From Paenibacillus xylanexedens (GTDB taxonomy: Bacteria > Bacillota > Bacilli > Paenibacillales > Paenibacillaceae): a stretch of DNA of 64,000 nt. The notes under the pieces are model-generated. The model ran no database searches and was not told where the DNA came from. It saw nothing but the letters and a program-made list of their open reading frames with translations. Every line of letters starts with the position of its first letter. The first letter of the stretch is position 1. The stretch covers positions 1,178,001-1,242,000 of the forward strand of contig NZ_VEBF01000002.1 in the NCBI RefSeq assembly GCF_007676705.1. Reading direction: 5' to 3'. The translations under genes were made by a program, and so were the position numbers. Of this stretch, positions 1-8,742 are shown one piece after another.

Positions 1-2464
1 ACAGCGGCTGACGTGTCTTGATACCTGTTTCGTTACGAACGTTACGAGCAAGTTCAACCACACGGCGAGCTGTCTCCATATCCTGTTCCAGTCCTGCATC
101 AATCAGCGCTTCATTCGCTACTGGATAGTCTTCCATGTGCACACTCTCACCTGTTGCAAGGTTCAGGTAGATATCCTCTGCAAGCATCGGTGTGAACGGA
201 GCTACCAGCTTCGCAGTAGTCACCAGCACCTCAGTCAATGTACGGTAAGCGTCCAATTTATCCTCTGTCAGGCCACTTCCCCAGAACCGGTCACGGGAAC
301 GACGGATATACCAGTTACTCAACTCATCAACAAACGCTTCAATCGCTTTGGAAGAGTTCAGATAGTCGTTAACCAACAACGCTTTTTCTACAACCAGGAT
401 CAGGCTGTTCAGTCTCGACAGAATCCAGCGATCCAGCTTGTGAGCGGACAGTTGGAACGGATGCTCCTGTGGATCAAATCCGTCAATGGTCGCGTAAAGC
501 GTCAGGAATGCATGGGTGTTGACCAGCGTATCCACCATTTTGGATTTTGCTTCGCCTACGATGCCTTTGGAGAAACGTTTGCTGTTCCACGGTGCACTGT
601 CAGACAGCAATGCCCAACGGAATGCATCTGTACCGTATTCTTCAATCACTTCCCAAGGATCGATAACGTTACCTTTGGATTTGGACATCTTCTGTCCGTT
701 CTCGTCGAGGACGTGACCTGTAGCCATAACCGCTTTGTAAGGCGCTTTGCCTGTCAAAAGAGTAGACACTGCCAGCAAGCTGTAGAACCAGCCGCGTGTC
801 TGGTCGATCCCCTCACAGATCATATCTGCAGGATACTGCTGTTCGAATACTTCTTTATTTTCAAATGGATAGTGCTGCTGGGCAAACGGCATAGAACCGC
901 TGTCGAACCAGACATCAATCACTTCCGGTGTACGTTTCATTTCATATTTGCCACAAGAGCTCATGACTTTAACGTCATCCACGTATGGTTTGTGCAATTC
1001 AAGATTCTCAGGCACGTCGCCCACCGCACGAGCACGCAATTCAGCAATGCTGTGTGGAGCAAATTGCTCGCCAGTCTCCTCACATACCCAGATGTTCAGC
1101 GGTGTTCCCCAATAACGGTCACGGCTGATGTTCCAATCCACCAGATCTTCAAGGAACTTCCCGAAACGACCTTCACGAACATGACCCGGGTACCAGTCCA
1201 CTTCACTGTTGTTGGCAATCAGTTGGTCCTTGATGGCTGTCGTTTGGATAAACCAGCTGTCCATCGCATAGTACAGAAGCGGTGTATCACAACGCCAGCA
1301 GAATGGATAGCTGTGCTCATATTTTTCTTTGCTGAACAAACGTCCCTTCTCGGACAGATATCTCACGATATCAATATCACAATCCTTCACGAAACGTCCG
1401 GCAAAGTCAGTAACCTCTGCGACAAATTTGCCTTCCAGGTCCACCATATTGACAAAGCTGATGCCATTCTCACGGCATACCCGGTAGTCATCTTCACCAT
1501 GGGCAGGAGCCATGTGTACGATACCCGTACCACTTGCATCCGTTACAAACCCTGCGCCCAGAATGATGTTGGCTTTCTCAGCCTGTACGTAGTTGAACGG
1601 AGGATCATACGTTTTGCCAACGAGGTCGGCACCTTTCAGTGCACCAATGATTTCATAATCACCTTTGGTATCTTTCATCACTTTCTCAACCAGATTGGTT
1701 GCCATGATGTACACTTCGTTATCTTGACGAACACGGGAGTAGTCCATATCCGGATTCACGGCAAGTGCGACGTGTGAAGGCAATGTCCAAGGCGTCGTCG
1801 TCCAAGCAAGTACGAATTCTCCACTGTCATTTAGCTTGAATTTGGCTGTAGCGCTCAGGTCTTTGACGTCTTTGTACCCTTGCGCAACTTCATGGGAACT
1901 CAGTGTCGTCTGACAAGATGGACAATACGGGCTCACACGGTGACCACGATACAGCAGTCCTTTCTCGTGGATCGTCGCCAGAATGTTCCATACACTCTCG
2001 ATGTAGTTATTATCCAGGGTGATATACGGGTTATCCATATCTGTCCAATAACCGATACCTTCCGTCAGATCACGCCATTGTTGCTCATACTCGAATACGC
2101 TCGCTTTACATTCGTTAATGAATTTCTCCACGCCGTAATCTTCGATTTCCCACTTATGGGAGATGCCAAGCTTCTTCTGTACACCCAGTTCTACAGGCAG
2201 ACCATGTGTATCCCAGCCCGCTTTACGAACGACGCGGTAACCCTTCATCGTATTATACCGTCCAACGAAATCCTTGATTACGCGTCCCAGTACGTGACCG
2301 ATATGCGGTTTACCGTTTGCTGTAGGCGGCCCTTCATAAAATACGAAGTTTGGCTTACCCTCCCGGTTTTCGATGGATCTTTTGAATGTATTCTCCGTTT
2401 TCCATTTATCTAACACGCGTAATTCTCTGGCACGTGCCTTTTCTTTGACGTCAACTCGTTGCAT
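1..2464 (-). CDS. ileS: Isoleucyl-tRNA synthetase, type 2 (eukaryote-like), 3' end cut by window
   Basis: Charges tRNA-Ile with isoleucine in the cytoplasm. About 821 codons are visible of an expected ~1030; the C-terminal anticodon-binding end lies outside the window. The HIGH signature is at residues 54-57 (context [16 protein letters not shown]) and KMSKS is near 592-596 ([11 protein letters not shown]), with the large editing (CP1) domain between. The [12 protein letters not shown] wording and the start region [20 protein letters not shown] fit the IleRS2 class rather than the Bacillus subtilis IleRS1, whose motif reads PPYANGDIHMGH. The ATG at 2464 is preceded by GAAAGGAAAG. It is the last gene of the division/ylm run here and is preceded by a T-box leader and a tandem hairpin repeat. 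The function is certain; the type 2 call is by motif and length only. Confidence 0.97.
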   Translation of the reverse strand, partial: MQRVDVKEKARARELRVLDKWKTENTFKRSIENREGKPNFVFYEGPPTANGKPHIGHVLGRVIKDFVGRYNTMKGYRVVRKAGWDTHGLPVELGVQKKLGISHKWEIEDYGVEKFINECKASVFEYEQQWRDLTEGIGYWTDMDNPYITLDNNYIESVWNILATIHEKGLLYRGHRVSPYCPSCQTTLSSHEVAQGYKDVKDLSATAKFKLNDSGEFVLAWTTTPWTLPSHVALAVNPDMDYSRVRQDNEVYIMATNLVEKVMKDTKGDYEIIGALKGADLVGKTYDPPFNYVQAEKANIILGAGFVTDASGTGIVHMAPAHGEDDYRVCRENGISFVNMVDLEGKFVAEVTDFAGRFVKDCDIDIVRYLSEKGRLFSKEKYEHSYPFCWRCDTPLLYYAMDSWFIQTTAIKDQLIANNSEVDWYPGHVREGRFGKFLEDLVDWNISRDRYWGTPLNIWVCEETGEQFAPHSIAELRARAVGDVPENLELHKPYVDDVKVMSSCGKYEMKRTPEVIDVWFDSGSMPFAQQHYPFENKEVFEQQYPADMICEGIDQTRGWFYSLLAVSTLLTGKAPYKAVMATGHVLDENGQKMSKSKGNVIDPWEVIEEYGTDAFRWALLSDSAPWNSKRFSKGIVGEAKSKMVDTLVNTHAFLTLYATIDGFDPQEHPFQLSAHKLDRWILSRLNSLILVVEKALLVNDYLNSSKAIEAFVDELSNWYIRRSRDRFWGSGLTEDKLDAYRTLTEVLVTTAKLVAPFTPMLAEDIYLNLATGESVHMEDYPVANEALIDAGLEQDMETARRVVELARNVRNETGIKTRQPL

Positions 2465-2701
2465 GATGATCAACTTTCCTTTCTTTAGTTAGATTGTGGA
2501 CCGTCCACAAAAAGCGTTTCAATCCCCCTAAATCCCCCTTGCCAAGGGGGACCCCATAGGCGCTCCGCCCTCTGGACACCCGGGATAGGTTGTCGTTGGG
2601 GGAACGGTGGCGCTTATGGGCGAGGGTTTATGTGCGTGGTGGTGGCCATTCTGCGGCTGTTCCCTGCGTGAACGCCGCATGGCCTTACCGCGAGACGGGT
2701 A

Positions 2702-3034
2702 TTGCCGGGTGCTTCGCTCCCCCGGCGGGGGCTCTCTCCTTGAGGTCCCTGCGGGCCTCATGGACGTTCGCCTTGGCGAAACCCGTGTTGCCGGGTGCTT
2801 CGCTCCCCCGGCGGGGGCTCTCTCCTTGAGATCCCTTCGGGCCTCATGGACGTTCGCCTTGCGAAACCCGTGTTGCCGGGCGCTTCGCTCCCCCGGCAGA
2901 TTGGCTCTCTCCTTGAGGTCCCTTCGGGCCTCATGGACGTTCGCCTTGGCGAAACCCGTGTTGCCGGGCGCTTCGCTCCCCCGGCAGATTGGCTCTCTCC
3001 TTGAGGTCCCTGCGGGCCTCATGGATGTTCGCCC
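2702..3034 (-). repeat. Four tandem ~86-bp hairpin-rich units in the ileS leader
   Basis: The word TTGCCGGG recurs at 2702, 2788, 2873 and 2961, giving units of 86, 85 and 88 bp plus a truncated fourth. Each unit carries three inverted repeats: GCCGGG...CCCGGC around a TTCG-containing loop, GAGGTCC/GGGCCTC, and TTCGCC/GGCGAA. Copies differ mainly in loops (CTGC or CTTC) and in the sequence after the first hairpin (GGGGG or AGATTGG). One copy has lost a G in the third hairpin but still pairs as TTCGC/GCGAA. The array lies between the T-box terminator and the ileS start codon, so it is transcribed in the ileS leader. A further perfect hairpin, CCCCCTT-gcc-AAGGGGG, lies at 2534-2550. A frame is open through it on both strands, but the product is Arg/Pro-rich repeat and looks non-coding. 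Confidence 0.9.
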
Positions 3035-3040
3035 TTTTTT

Positions 3041-3400
3041 GAACACAAAAAAAGCCCCATCCCTGGAAAGGGACGAGACTATACTCGCGTTACCACCCTA
3101 ATTCTGTTCATCACAAACCACATCCAAGCAAGCCTGGGTATGCTCTGTCATCAACAGCGCTTATGCCCCGCTGTACTACCGCAGGGTGCCGTTATAACGT
3201 ACGGCTTACGGTTCGGCTTACACACGGCACTCAAGTACACCGCTTCAGCGTCACTTCTCCGGGGAGATATTCGGCTATAACTCATCCATTGGTTTGCACC
3301 AACCACCAACTCTCTGAGGGATGAGATCATAACGTACTGAACCCGTCATGGAATCACTATTCATTATGAATATAGTTATAGCCTCTTTGCAGACAAAAGT
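3041..3400 (-). promoter_or_regulatory. T-box leader controlling ileS (isoleucine)
   Basis: Read on the minus strand, the T-box sequence AGGGTGGTAACGCG lies at 3099-3086. It is followed by a terminator stem (GTCTCGTCCCT pairing with AGGGATGGGGC through G-U pairs) and a run of seven T. Upstream is a Stem I-like region with GAGAG...GGTTGGTG and a candidate ATC (Ile) specifier at 3268-3266. The acceptor-binding bulge reads TGGT, whose last base would pair with an A73 discriminator, as in tRNA-Ile. Uncharged tRNA-Ile would stabilise the antiterminator and let transcription reach ileS. The specifier position is inferred from the sequence and was not folded computationally. The 5' boundary is approximate. 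Confidence 0.93.
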
Positions 3401-3415
3401 CAACCAGGCGACAGA

Positions 3416-3925
3416 CTAATAAATTTCTTTCATCTCCCGCTCACGGTCACGCACTTCCTGCTCCCGGCTCTCCAGCACTTCCCAACCATCCTGAGTCAAC
3501 AGTTCAAGCTGCGCTTCAACAAGCGTGCGGAAACGTGCACGATAAATCGATGCCTGCTTTTTCAGTTCTTCCACTTCCAAAGCAATTTTACGCGATTTAC
3601 CCAGCGATTCGTTCACGATCCGGTCTGCATTTTTCTCTGCTTCCTTCACGATCAACTGTGCTTCTTTCTTAGCATTGCTCTTCACATCATCAGCAGCTTC
3701 CTGCGCAATGATGATCGTTTTGCTAAGTGTCTCTTCAATCGTGGCAAAATGATCCAGCTTTTCCTGAACGGACAGCAACTGATTGCTCAGCTCTTTGTTC
3801 TCGCGAATGACGCCTTCGTAATCTTTGATGACTTGATCCAGGAATTCATTGACTTCATCCTCGTCATACCCGCGCAAACGTCGGGAAAATTCCTTGTTGT
3901 GTATGTCCAGCGGCGTTAATGGCAT
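3416..3925 (-). CDS. divIVA: Cell-division / pole-targeting protein DivIVA
   Basis: A peripheral membrane coiled-coil scaffold that recognises negatively curved membrane at septa and poles; in Bacillus it positions MinCD and anchors the chromosome origin in sporulation. The start MPLTPLDIHNKEF is the family N-terminus with its lipid-binding segment, followed by RLRGYDEDEVNEFLDQV and a long heptad-rich region (about residues 30-140). The longer open frame starting at 3991 was rejected because the ATG at 3925 has AGGAGGTGG at correct spacing and matches the family start. The product is 169 aa. It is the last ylm-cluster gene before ileS and is separated from ylmH by 239 bp, so it may have its own promoter. 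Confidence 0.95.
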   Translation of the reverse strand: MPLTPLDIHNKEFSRRLRGYDEDEVNEFLDQVIKDYEGVIRENKELSNQLLSVQEKLDHFATIEETLSKTIIIAQEAADDVKSNAKKEAQLIVKEAEKNADRIVNESLGKSRKIALEVEELKKQASIYRARFRTLVEAQLELLTQDGWEVLESREQEVRDREREMKEIY

Positions 3926-4164
3926 GCTGTCCACCTCCTGTAAAAGTTCCTTCCCGTTTAGAGAAGGTTGCAGCATATGGGTTCCACCCAAGGGGCCGTA
4001 GCGTTGATGCCTAACTCTGGCAACTTATACGGAATGCAGGATCCGAATTGCATCCTCAGACGTTCATTCATACCTTTGACTTAATGTATATCGGAAACAC
4101 CGCGTATTTTTTACACCTTTACGTTAAACATTTCGACAAGAAAGCCAATTTTCCTGCAACAGTC

Positions 4165-4947
4165 TCAGGCAAATTTGCCGATTTTCACTCGGCAGCGTCC
4201 TTTTTTTGTCATCCCGTCCTGTTCAATAACCTTGAATCGGCCAAATCCCTGAATGGATACGACATCTCCTGCTTTTAACGATTTGGAGGGGTCTTCCTCA
4301 ACCTTCCAGTTCACACGACAGCGACCGGCTTTGATTGGCACCAGCACCTTACTGCGACTAAGCCGATACACATCTGCACAGATTCCATCCAAACGAAGAG
4401 AAGCGACCGTAATATCCATCGTCTCCAGTTTGTTCTCTGACCATCGCATCTGATCCAAAGGAAGTAACTCTGTGAACACATGTAACCGATGCACCTGATT
4501 CAGTTGAAGCGATAAAAAAGCGCCGGTTTCCGCCGCCACCACTGTATGGCAACCGTCCTCCAGCACTTGGATATCTCCGATCTTTCCACGTTTCATCCCA
4601 AGCCCGAGCAGGGAACCCATATAGTCCCCATGCTCCAGCTCCGAGATTTTCTGATCATCAGACGTGATACTGAGCACCTGCATACCCATATCCTCATCAT
4701 CCAGATACATGTAATCCGGTGCTACCAGCGCACGCTTGCGCTCAGCTGCCTCGTAACCACCATCCAGACGAATCTGAACGTCATTGCGACGATTGGCAAG
4801 AGTTTGTAAAATAAAAACCTGTCTTGGGTCAAGAAAGTCAGTTAGCTTCATGTCATGATACTTGCCTGCCCGCTCAACCCAGTCCGAAGCTTTATCTACG
4901 AAATCCCGCTCATCATGGCTAAAATGTTCGTAAATTTCACCGCTCAT
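4165..4947 (-). CDS. ylmH: S4-domain RNA-binding protein YlmH
   Basis: A 260-residue RNA-binding protein. The N-terminal ~170 residues match the YlmH-specific domain, and an S4 RNA-binding domain follows at about 180-255 (RLDGICADVYRLSRSKVLVPIKAG, then the GDVVSIQGFGRFKV strand segment). In B. subtilis, YlmH has been linked to ribosome-associated quality control alongside RqcH, and its place next to divIVA and sepF is conserved across Firmicutes. The ATG start follows ylmG by 20 bp, which suggests cotranscription. No signal peptide or membrane segment is visible. Confidence 0.93.
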   Translation of the reverse strand: MSGEIYEHFSHDERDFVDKASDWVERAGKYHDMKLTDFLDPRQVFILQTLANRRNDVQIRLDGGYEAAERKRALVAPDYMYLDDEDMGMQVLSITSDDQKISELEHGDYMGSLLGLGMKRGKIGDIQVLEDGCHTVVAAETGAFLSLQLNQVHRLHVFTELLPLDQMRWSENKLETMDITVASLRLDGICADVYRLSRSKVLVPIKAGRCRVNWKVEEDPSKSLKAGDVVSIQGFGRFKVIEQDGMTKKGRCRVKIGKFA

Positions 4948-4967
4948 CTATGTCACCCTACCCAACA

Positions 4968-5234
4968 TTATATAAAGTATCGGAGAATGGAGATCAACCC
5001 GTTAAGCGCGAGTTGGAGAACGATTAACGCCACAATCGGGGAAATATCCAGCACACCGAACAAAGGTGGTATAAATCGACGGAAAGGTCTTAGATATGGC
5101 TCTACTAATTTGCCCAACCATTCACCGATGAAGCTTTCCCGCGCATTGGGAAGCCAAGACATCAATATGTAGACAATGACCATGTAAAAGTAAATCTGGT
5201 ATAACGTGTACAACACGCTTTCAATCTGATACAA
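4968..5234 (-). CDS. ylmG: YggT-family membrane protein YlmG
   Basis: An 88-residue integral membrane protein with two predicted hydrophobic segments (about residues 10-30 and 60-85) separated by a basic, proline-containing loop (LVEPYLRPFRRFIPP) typical of the YggT family. The start is TTG, preceded by GAGGTG at good spacing, and the gene begins 7 bp after sepF. The biochemical role of the family is unsettled; conserved linkage to sepF and divIVA points to envelope or division biology. Identification rests on the YggT pattern and position in the ylm order. Confidence 0.9.
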   Translation of the reverse strand: MYQIESVLYTLYQIYFYMVIVYILMSWLPNARESFIGEWLGKLVEPYLRPFRRFIPPLFGVLDISPIVALIVLQLALNGLISILRYFI

Positions 5235-5241
5235 AAGTGGC

Positions 5242-5709
5242 TCACCTCATTCTGTTATAATCTTGCTCGCTGTCAGCCAGTATTTCCGTAATTGAGCCCT
5301 GAATTTCAACCGTATCTGGCGTACAGAGAAAAATGTTTCCGCCGATTTTGGAAATACCGCCACCCAATGCATATACCGTGCCGCTCAAAAAATCAATAAC
5401 GCGCAGCGCTTGGTCCTGGCGAATACGTTGCAAGTTCACCACAACGGTACGATGCGAACGCAGATGGTCGGCAATTTCCTGAGCCTCGTCATAAGAACGC
5501 GGTTCATACAGGACAACTTTAACATTTTTCTGGGAATGAATGCTCACCACATTATTCCCCCTTTGGTTTCTACGTTTATCGAGACTGGAGGTTTCAGCTT
5601 CCTGCTGTTCAGGTTCATTTTCCTCCTGCGCAGCCATCCGTTCACGTTCCACAATCTCTTCCTCTTCCTGAAGTCCGAGGAAATTCATAAATTTATTCAT
5701 TACGCCCAT
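5242..5709 (-). CDS. sepF: Cell-division protein SepF
   Basis: A membrane-associated divisome protein that bundles FtsZ and, with FtsA, tethers it to the membrane. The N-terminal amphipathic stretch MGVMNKFMNFLGL is followed by an acidic, Gln/Glu-rich linker (residues ~15-50) and the SepF domain (about 60-140) with VVVNLQRIRQDQALRVIDFLSG and YALGGGISKIGGNIFLCTP. The length of 155 aa is normal. The ATG at 5709 has GAGGAGGG upstream and overlaps the end of ylmE by about 10 nt, so translation is probably coupled. Confidence 0.96.
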   Translation of the reverse strand: MGVMNKFMNFLGLQEEEEIVERERMAAQEENEPEQQEAETSSLDKRRNQRGNNVVSIHSQKNVKVVLYEPRSYDEAQEIADHLRSHRTVVVNLQRIRQDQALRVIDFLSGTVYALGGGISKIGGNIFLCTPDTVEIQGSITEILADSEQDYNRMR

Positions 5710-6401
5710 CGTGAACCCTCCTCTTTTCCTACGAGAATCGATCCTAGCCGTACCCAGGTTGCCCCTTCTTCAATGGCCACTTCAAAATCATTGGACATCC
5801 CCATCGACAGCTCGGTCAATGGCTCTGCTGTGAGGGCTTGTCCATTCAATTGATCTCTCAGCTCACGTAATCCACGAAATACGGGACGCGTCAGCTCCGG
5901 ATTTTCCTCATGAGGTGCCATGGTCATCAGGCCGACAACCTTGAGATTGTTGAACGAACGAATATCACGCAAGAATGAACTTGCCTGTTCCGGCTGTAAG
6001 CCATACTTGCTCTCTTCACCCGAAATATTCACCTGCAAAAACGTTTCCACTTGAATGCCAAGTGAAGCTGCTTTCTTATCCAACTCCTTCGCCAACGACA
6101 AACGATCCAGTGAATGTATGTAACGAAACTTGCCAATTACGTCTTTCACCTTGTTCGTCTGCAAATGACCGATAAAGTGCCAAGTGCCCTGTTGACCAAA
6201 AGCTTCCCATTTGGCCTGCGCATCCTGCCACCGATTTTCTCCAATATGCTCAAGACCATGATCCAGCACCGATCCCGTTGTTTCAAGTGAGACGTACTTC
6301 GTGACCGCAATCACATTCACATCATCACGTTGACGGTTACTGCGCCGACATGCATCTTCGATCTTCTGATTTACCTGTTGTATACGCTCCTCCAATGACA
6401 C
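5700..6401 (-). CDS. ylmE: YggS-family pyridoxal-5'-phosphate homeostasis protein
   Basis: A single-domain, alanine-racemase-fold PLP-binding protein that helps buffer cellular PLP; no catalytic activity is established for the family. The PLP lysine is expected at K35 in VIAVTKYVS. Other family marks are HGLEHIGENRWQDAQAKWE, WHFIGHLQTNKVKDV and the C-terminal ELSMGMSNDFEVAIEEGATWVR. The start is GTG with AGAGGTGAC upstream. It lies 6 bp after ylmD and overlaps sepF. The 233-aa length is typical. Confidence 0.95.
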   Translation of the reverse strand: MSLEERIQQVNQKIEDACRRSNRQRDDVNVIAVTKYVSLETTGSVLDHGLEHIGENRWQDAQAKWEAFGQQGTWHFIGHLQTNKVKDVIGKFRYIHSLDRLSLAKELDKKAASLGIQVETFLQVNISGEESKYGLQPEQASSFLRDIRSFNNLKVVGLMTMAPHEENPELTRPVFRGLRELRDQLNGQALTAEPLTELSMGMSNDFEVAIEEGATWVRLGSILVGKEEGSRWA

Positions 6402-6407
6402 AGAGGG

Positions 6408-7307
6408 TCACCTCTCTTCCAGCCCAATCCAGCTCGCCATCCGCCCTGTAACACCATTTTCCTTCCGGTAGGAGAAAAATAGTTCGGGATGACAACTTGT
6501 ACACCATGTTGTACATTCGATATGATCCGGCATTATTCCTGCTTTCATCATAATGTGTCGATTGCATTCTTTCAAGTTTAACATCGTTTTACCGTTATTC
6601 ACGGGTCGATATACTTGTTTAGAAGCAGAATCCTCGTATTTATCATTAACCGGGGAATCCTCAAACCAAACCCGCACATGCTGCATGACCGCCTCATCCA
6701 CTTCATAACAGCAATCCCCAATGGACGGACCGATGGCAGCCCGAATATCCTGTCTGCGGCTTCCATACTCCCGTTCCATCGTCTCCACCATGGATACGGC
6801 GATACCCGCGACTGTACCTTTCCAGCCAGCATGAGCAAGACCTACAGCCTGCTGCACCGGGTCATAGAAATAAAGCGGAACACAATCGGCATAGAAAGAA
6901 GTCAGTAACACGCCAGGCACATTCGTGACCAATCCATCTGTATCCTGAAACGCAGATTGACGATCAAGTAAGCCTCTGCTCCGATCTTCAGCTTTAACTA
7001 CAGCCACATGTTTGCCGTGCACCTGCTCTCCACAGGTCCAGGCTTCCGCTGCAAAGCCAAGCTTCTCGGTTACGAGCCTGCGGTTGTTAAGGACAACTTC
7101 TGGATCATCCCCCACATGATAAGCACAATTGAGCGTAGCATAGGGAACATTTCCGACTCCACCATGTCTTGTCGTAAACCCAACCGTTAACTTTTCAAAC
7201 TGATCTCTCCAAGGCGCAACATATAATAATAACGGGTCAGAACCGAAATCTGAATTTGGGCTCACTGTCCGTTCAAGTAATTCCTTATTCAATACAAATG
7301 GTTCCAT
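6408..7307 (-). CDS. ylmD: YlmD/PgeF multicopper-oxidase-like (laccase-domain) protein
   Basis: Belongs to the YfiH/LACC1 family. Members have been shown to act on purine nucleosides, and the E. coli homologue has been described as a peptidoglycan editing factor. The metal-site residues can be read in FYADCVPLYFYDP, VGLAHAGWKGTVAG and the C-terminal TWCTSCHPELFFSYRKENG block. Length 299 aa, no signal peptide, hence cytoplasmic. The ATG has GGTGAGGTGAG upstream. It sits between ylmC and ylmE as in Bacillus. The reaction in this organism is inferred from the family only. Confidence 0.92.
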   Translation of the reverse strand: MEPFVLNKELLERTVSPNSDFGSDPLLLYVAPWRDQFEKLTVGFTTRHGGVGNVPYATLNCAYHVGDDPEVVLNNRRLVTEKLGFAAEAWTCGEQVHGKHVAVVKAEDRSRGLLDRQSAFQDTDGLVTNVPGVLLTSFYADCVPLYFYDPVQQAVGLAHAGWKGTVAGIAVSMVETMEREYGSRRQDIRAAIGPSIGDCCYEVDEAVMQHVRVWFEDSPVNDKYEDSASKQVYRPVNNGKTMLNLKECNRHIMMKAGIMPDHIECTTWCTSCHPELFFSYRKENGVTGRMASWIGLEER

Positions 7308-7358
7308 TCTCTCACCTCACCACTTCCAGTGTACCAAATGAGCCACATTCTGTCTCAT

Positions 7359-7751
7359 TTATATCGTTCGACGCTGATTACGATCCGATCGTTCAATGCG
7401 TTCCACACGTTCTGTACGGTTATGCTGCTGTTCATCATACAGACGAGCTTCCCGATCACGCTCGTCATACGTGTTTTCCTTAACCTCATCCATCTTCACG
7501 AGAATCACATCTGAACCAATCTTAACAATATTTCTCCAAGGAATCACAAGATCTGTTCCCCCTCCAAAGAGCCCCATAAAGCGACTATACCCTGGCACAA
7601 CAATCGCTTCAATTCGTCCCTGCTTCAGATCCAGCTCCAAGTCACTGATCTGCCCCAGACGTTTGCCATCTGTAATGTTAATGACATCCTTTGTCTGAAA
7701 GTCCGAGATTTTCATGCCTCTTGCCGCTAATTCGCTCGTATTCACTTTCAT
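7359..7751 (-). CDS. ylmC: YlmC/YmxH-family PRC-barrel protein with a charged tail
   Basis: Residues 1-~85 match the YlmC/YmxH sporulation-associated PRC-barrel domain (MKISDFQTKDVINITDGKRL, LDLKQGRIEAIVVPG, LVIPWRNIVKIGSDVILV). The remaining ~45 residues form a highly charged tail rich in Arg, Asp and Glu (for example NRTERVERIERSDRN) with no recognisable domain. Family members are usually about 80-90 residues, so this 130-aa form is extended. The molecular role is unknown. It follows sigG by 174 bp with a terminator between, so the ylm block can be expressed separately from sigG. Confidence 0.88.
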   Translation of the reverse strand: MKVNTSELAARGMKISDFQTKDVINITDGKRLGQISDLELDLKQGRIEAIVVPGYSRFMGLFGGGTDLVIPWRNIVKIGSDVILVKMDEVKENTYDERDREARLYDEQQHNRTERVERIERSDRNQRRTI

Positions 7752-7865
7752 TCATTTCCGCCCCCTGTTATTCCTCTTCTGTCCGTTCATTACACTTCTA
7801 TACATTATATGTTTCAGGGGCGAAAAATGTCCTGTTTTTCATCGAATGTGGAAACCGTCAATAAC

Positions 7866-7906
7866 AAAAAGACGATCACCGGTATACACTGCCCCGATTG
7901 ATCGTC
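7866..7906 (-). terminator. Rho-independent terminator after sigG
   Basis: The minus strand shows stem GACGATCA...TGATCGTC (7871-7878 with 7899-7906) around a GC-containing loop, followed at once by TTTTTG. It lies just beyond the sigG stop codon and would end the spoIIGA-sigE-sigG or sigG transcript before ylmC. Confidence 0.8.
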
Positions 7907-7925
7907 CTCCTGTCCTTGCTTCGTA

Positions 7926-8708
7926 TTACGACTTTACATGTTTTTGCATCTGCTGTATTGCTGACTTCTCCAGACGTGAGACCTGGGCCTGGGAAATGCC
8001 AATTTCATCAGCCACTTCCATCTGGGTTTTTCCTTCGAAAAACCGCATCGACAGAATCATTTTTTCTCGCTGACCAAGACGATGCATGGCTTCACGGAGC
8101 GCAATTTCCTCGATCCATGACACATCCTTGTTTCTGTCATCACTGATCTGATCCATGACATAGATCGGATCTCCACCATCATGATAGATCGGTTCAAAGA
8201 GCGAGACCGGGTCCTGAATGGCGTCCAATGCAAAAACAACATCTTCCTTCGGCACATTCAGTACTTCCGCAATTTCGAATATCGTCGGTTCCCGGGAATT
8301 TTTATTCGTCAGGCTGTCACGGACCTGAAGTGCTTTGTAAGCAATGTCCCTCAAGGAGCGAGATACCCGAATCGGGTTATTATCACGCAGGTATCGACGG
8401 ATTTCACCGATAATCATCGGCACCGCGTAGGTTGAAAATTTGACATTCTGGGATAAATCAAAATTATCAATGGCTTTCATCAGGCCGATGCAACCAACCT
8501 GGAACAGATCATCGACAAACTCCCCCCGATTGTTAAAACGCTGAATGACACTGAGTACCAGACGCAGGTTGCCATTCACTAATTTCTCTCTTGCTGAGCG
8601 ATCATGGTGTTGCTGAAGGGAATGAAACAATTCCCGCATTTCAGTGTTGGTGAGGACAGGCAATTTTGCGGTGTCCACGCCACAAATCTCGACTTTGTTT
8701 CGGGTCAT
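7926..8708 (-). CDS. sigG: RNA polymerase sigma-G, late forespore
   Basis: A sigma-70-family factor that drives late forespore transcription after engulfment. The N-terminus MTRNKVEICGVDTAKLPVLT is diagnostic of SigG. Region 2 (GNLRLVLSVIQRFNNRG, DLFQVGCIGLMKAIDNFD, KFSTYAVPMIIGEIRRYLRD) and region 4 (GKTQMEVADEIGISQAQVSRLEKSAI) are intact. The length of 260 aa equals the B. subtilis protein. It lies 111 bp downstream of sigE with its own forespore-type promoter in that gap, so it can be read both from the spoIIG operon and on its own. Confidence 0.97.
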   Translation of the reverse strand: MTRNKVEICGVDTAKLPVLTNTEMRELFHSLQQHHDRSAREKLVNGNLRLVLSVIQRFNNRGEFVDDLFQVGCIGLMKAIDNFDLSQNVKFSTYAVPMIIGEIRRYLRDNNPIRVSRSLRDIAYKALQVRDSLTNKNSREPTIFEIAEVLNVPKEDVVFALDAIQDPVSLFEPIYHDGGDPIYVMDQISDDRNKDVSWIEEIALREAMHRLGQREKMILSMRFFEGKTQMEVADEIGISQAQVSRLEKSAIQQMQKHVKS

Positions 8709-8742
8709 CGTGATTTACCTCCCAAGGAGAAACATTAATGTA

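Noticed and set aside
137..1777. 546-codon open frame on the plus strand opposite ileS
   Set aside because: It is the antisense of a highly conserved synthetase; its translation is rich in Cys, His and Phe with no domain, and the minus strand gives clean HIGH and KMSKS motifs.
2702..3034. Tandem repeats as a CRISPR array
   Set aside because: Units are near-identical over their full length, with no unique spacers, and no cas gene is present.
2528..3046. 172-codon minus-strand frame (and plus-strand frames at 2590-3101) through the tandem repeats
   Set aside because: The products are Arg/Pro- or Gly/Leu-rich repeats forced by an 85-88 bp period; frame is not kept across units and there is no ribosome-binding site.
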